This document shows, in pieces, positions 63,139 through 64,000 of a DNA stretch of 64,000 nucleotides. Positions within the stretch are counted from its first letter, which is position 1, and the number at the start of each line of letters is the position of its first letter. The stretch is from Leifsonia shinshuensis (GTDB lineage: Bacteria > Actinomycetota > Actinomycetes > Actinomycetales > Microbacteriaceae): contig NZ_CP043641.1 of assembly GCF_014217625.1 (NCBI RefSeq), positions 1,736,001 to 1,800,000 on the forward strand, given 5' to 3'. Made by a program: the position numbers and the translations under genes. The notes beneath the pieces were generated by a model. The model made no database searches. It saw nothing but the letters and a program-made list of their open reading frames with translations, and was not told where the DNA came from.

Positions 63139-64000
63139 TCAGAACAGCGTCGGCTGCACCCCGAGCGTCACCAAGGCAGCCTCGGGCGCGACCTCCTCGG
63201 GTGCGACGCGATCCGCCGCGGCATGGCCCCCGACAGCACGGTCTCCGGCAGCACGGTCTCCGGCAGCACGGCCCACGACGCGCCGCTCCCCCTCGCCGTC
63301 GCGCAGCATCCCGAGCGCCGAGGACCGCACGCCCCCGGTCAGCGGGTCCTCCTGCCCGCGCTCGAGGCGGTGTGCGCGGATGAGCGGCTTGATGCGCGCG
63401 GCCAGCCACGCGCGATACTCCTTCGGCGCGTAGGTGCCGCGGCCGTACATGCTGCGGTACTTCGGCAGCAGTTCGGGGTGCTCCCGGCCCAGCCAGAGGT
63501 AGTACCACTCCTTCACCCCGGGCTTCAGGTGCAGCGCGGTGTAGAGCACGCTGGTGGCCCCGGCCTCCTTCGCCTGGCGCAGCGCCTCGTCGAGGTGGGC
63601 ACGCGTGTCGGTCAGGTACGGGAGGATCGGCATCAGGAAGACGCCGCAGTCGAGGCCGTGCTCGCGCACGGCGGTCACGGTCGCCAGCCGCGCCTTGGTC
63701 GTCGGCGTGCCCGGCTCCACCGACTGCTGCAGCTCATCGTCGTAGACCGCGATCGACATGGCCAGGTCGACAGGGACCCGCTTGGCCGCCTCGGCCAGCC
63801 GGTCCAGGTCGCGACGGAGCAGCGACCCCTTGGTGAGGATGCTGAACGGCGTGCCGGAGTCGGTCAGCGCGTCGATGATGCCGGGCATCAGTGCGTAGCG
63901 CCCCTCCGCCCGCTGGTACGGGTCGGTGTTGGTGCCGAGCGCCACCGCGTGGTGGCCCCAGCTCGGCTTCGTCAGCTCTTTGCGCAGCACGTCGGCCACG
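63139..64000 (-). CDS. Radical SAM protein, Rv2578c-like, 5' part missing at window edge
   Basis: The C-terminal 286 residues of a radical-SAM enzyme of the spore-photoproduct-lyase-like/Rv2578c group. The visible part has VALGTNTDPYQRAEGRY, LTKGSLLRRDL and LDCGVFLMPILPYLTD, all typical. The CxxxCxxC iron-sulfur motif must lie upstream, outside the window. The end is unusual: about 60 residues rich in Ala, Gly, Asp and Arg with short repeats (GDRAAGDRAVGG), encoded by three 15-bp units. Confidence 0.85.
   Translation of the reverse strand, partial: VADVLRKELTKPSWGHHAVALGTNTDPYQRAEGRYALMPGIIDALTDSGTPFSILTKGSLLRRDLDRLAEAAKRVPVDLAMSIAVYDDELQQSVEPGTPTTKARLATVTAVREHGLDCGVFLMPILPYLTDTRAHLDEALRQAKEAGATSVLYTALHLKPGVKEWYYLWLGREHPELLPKYRSMYGRGTYAPKEYRAWLAARIKPLIRAHRLERGQEDPLTGGVRSSALGMLRDGEGERRVVGRAAGDRAAGDRAVGGHAAADRVAPEEVAPEAALVTLGVQPTLF
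63231..63275. repeat. Three 15-bp tandem repeats in the radical SAM gene tail
   Basis: Three copies of CGGCAGCACGGTCTC-like units run head to tail (the first and last with two or three changes) and encode the repeated AAGDR/AVGG residues of the low-complexity C-terminus. Confidence 0.8.

Overview
This is a 64 kb piece of a high-GC actinobacterial chromosome. Gene content points to the family Microbacteriaceae, and Leifsonia or a close relative is my best guess. The genus is an inference from familiarity; no marker here fixes it. Supporting signs are the very high third-position GC, many GTG starts and ATGA/GTGA overlaps, a 6C-type small RNA beside a Tad pilus cluster, a RamB/ScfR-type regulator, a GTP-dependent PEP carboxykinase and an Rv2578c-like radical SAM gene. 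No prophage, insertion sequence, integrase or CRISPR array was seen; the window reads as ordinary core chromosome with some lineage-specific cassettes.

Layout. 1-5.4 kb: end of exonuclease III, trpS, a GNAT acetyltransferase and a HAD phosphatase run rightwards into a convergent RelA/SpoT-domain gene and a LytR-CpsA-Psr protein. 5.5-10.9 kb: a glycerol regulon (glpK, glpF and glpD leftwards; a SorC-type regulator rightwards) with two matching palindromes that look like operators. 11-14.7 kb: an FMN riboswitch followed by ribD-ribE-ribBA-ribH. 14.7-21.4 kb: membrane proteins and transporters (DUF2269-like protein, MHS-type MFS porter, drug-type ABC-2 system, ABC exporter). 21.5-25 kb: pckG and the divergent ramB-like gene with an 18-bp perfect palindrome between them, then a block of palindromic repeats. 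25.1-30.7 kb: a leftward catabolic block (SDR dehydrogenase, thiolase, aldehyde dehydrogenase, Lrp regulator, alpha/beta hydrolase and a shortened E1-alpha-like protein lacking its cofactor motif). 30.8-43.3 kb: MMPL transporter, nicotinamidase, PBP4-type carboxypeptidase, tRNA-Thr, TetR regulator, secreted peptidase, holB, tmk, topA and a small conserved gene.

43.3-49.8 kb: a compact Tad/Flp pilus cluster (ATPase, fused TadB/TadC-like membrane protein, pilin, two TadE-like genes), the 6C RNA, divergent acs, then RidA and DUF4177 genes. 49.8-53.5 kb: a class A penicillin-binding protein with two PASTA domains, a metallophosphoesterase and tRNA-Pro. 53.5-64 kb: an FMN reductase/luciferase-like monooxygenase pair, a small LADTG surface protein, a DUF4012 protein, UDP-glucose dehydrogenase, thymidine kinase, a three-gene NarL-type signalling operon with a degenerate middle protein, and a radical SAM gene cut by the window edge.

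Themes. Central carbon metabolism from acetate and glycerol (acs, pckG, ramB, glpFKD) and cell-envelope functions (LCP, DacB, PBP, UGD, DUF4012, sortase substrate, Tad) dominate. Many convergent gene ends are separated by strong GC-rich hairpins without U-tracts, typical of actinobacterial terminators.
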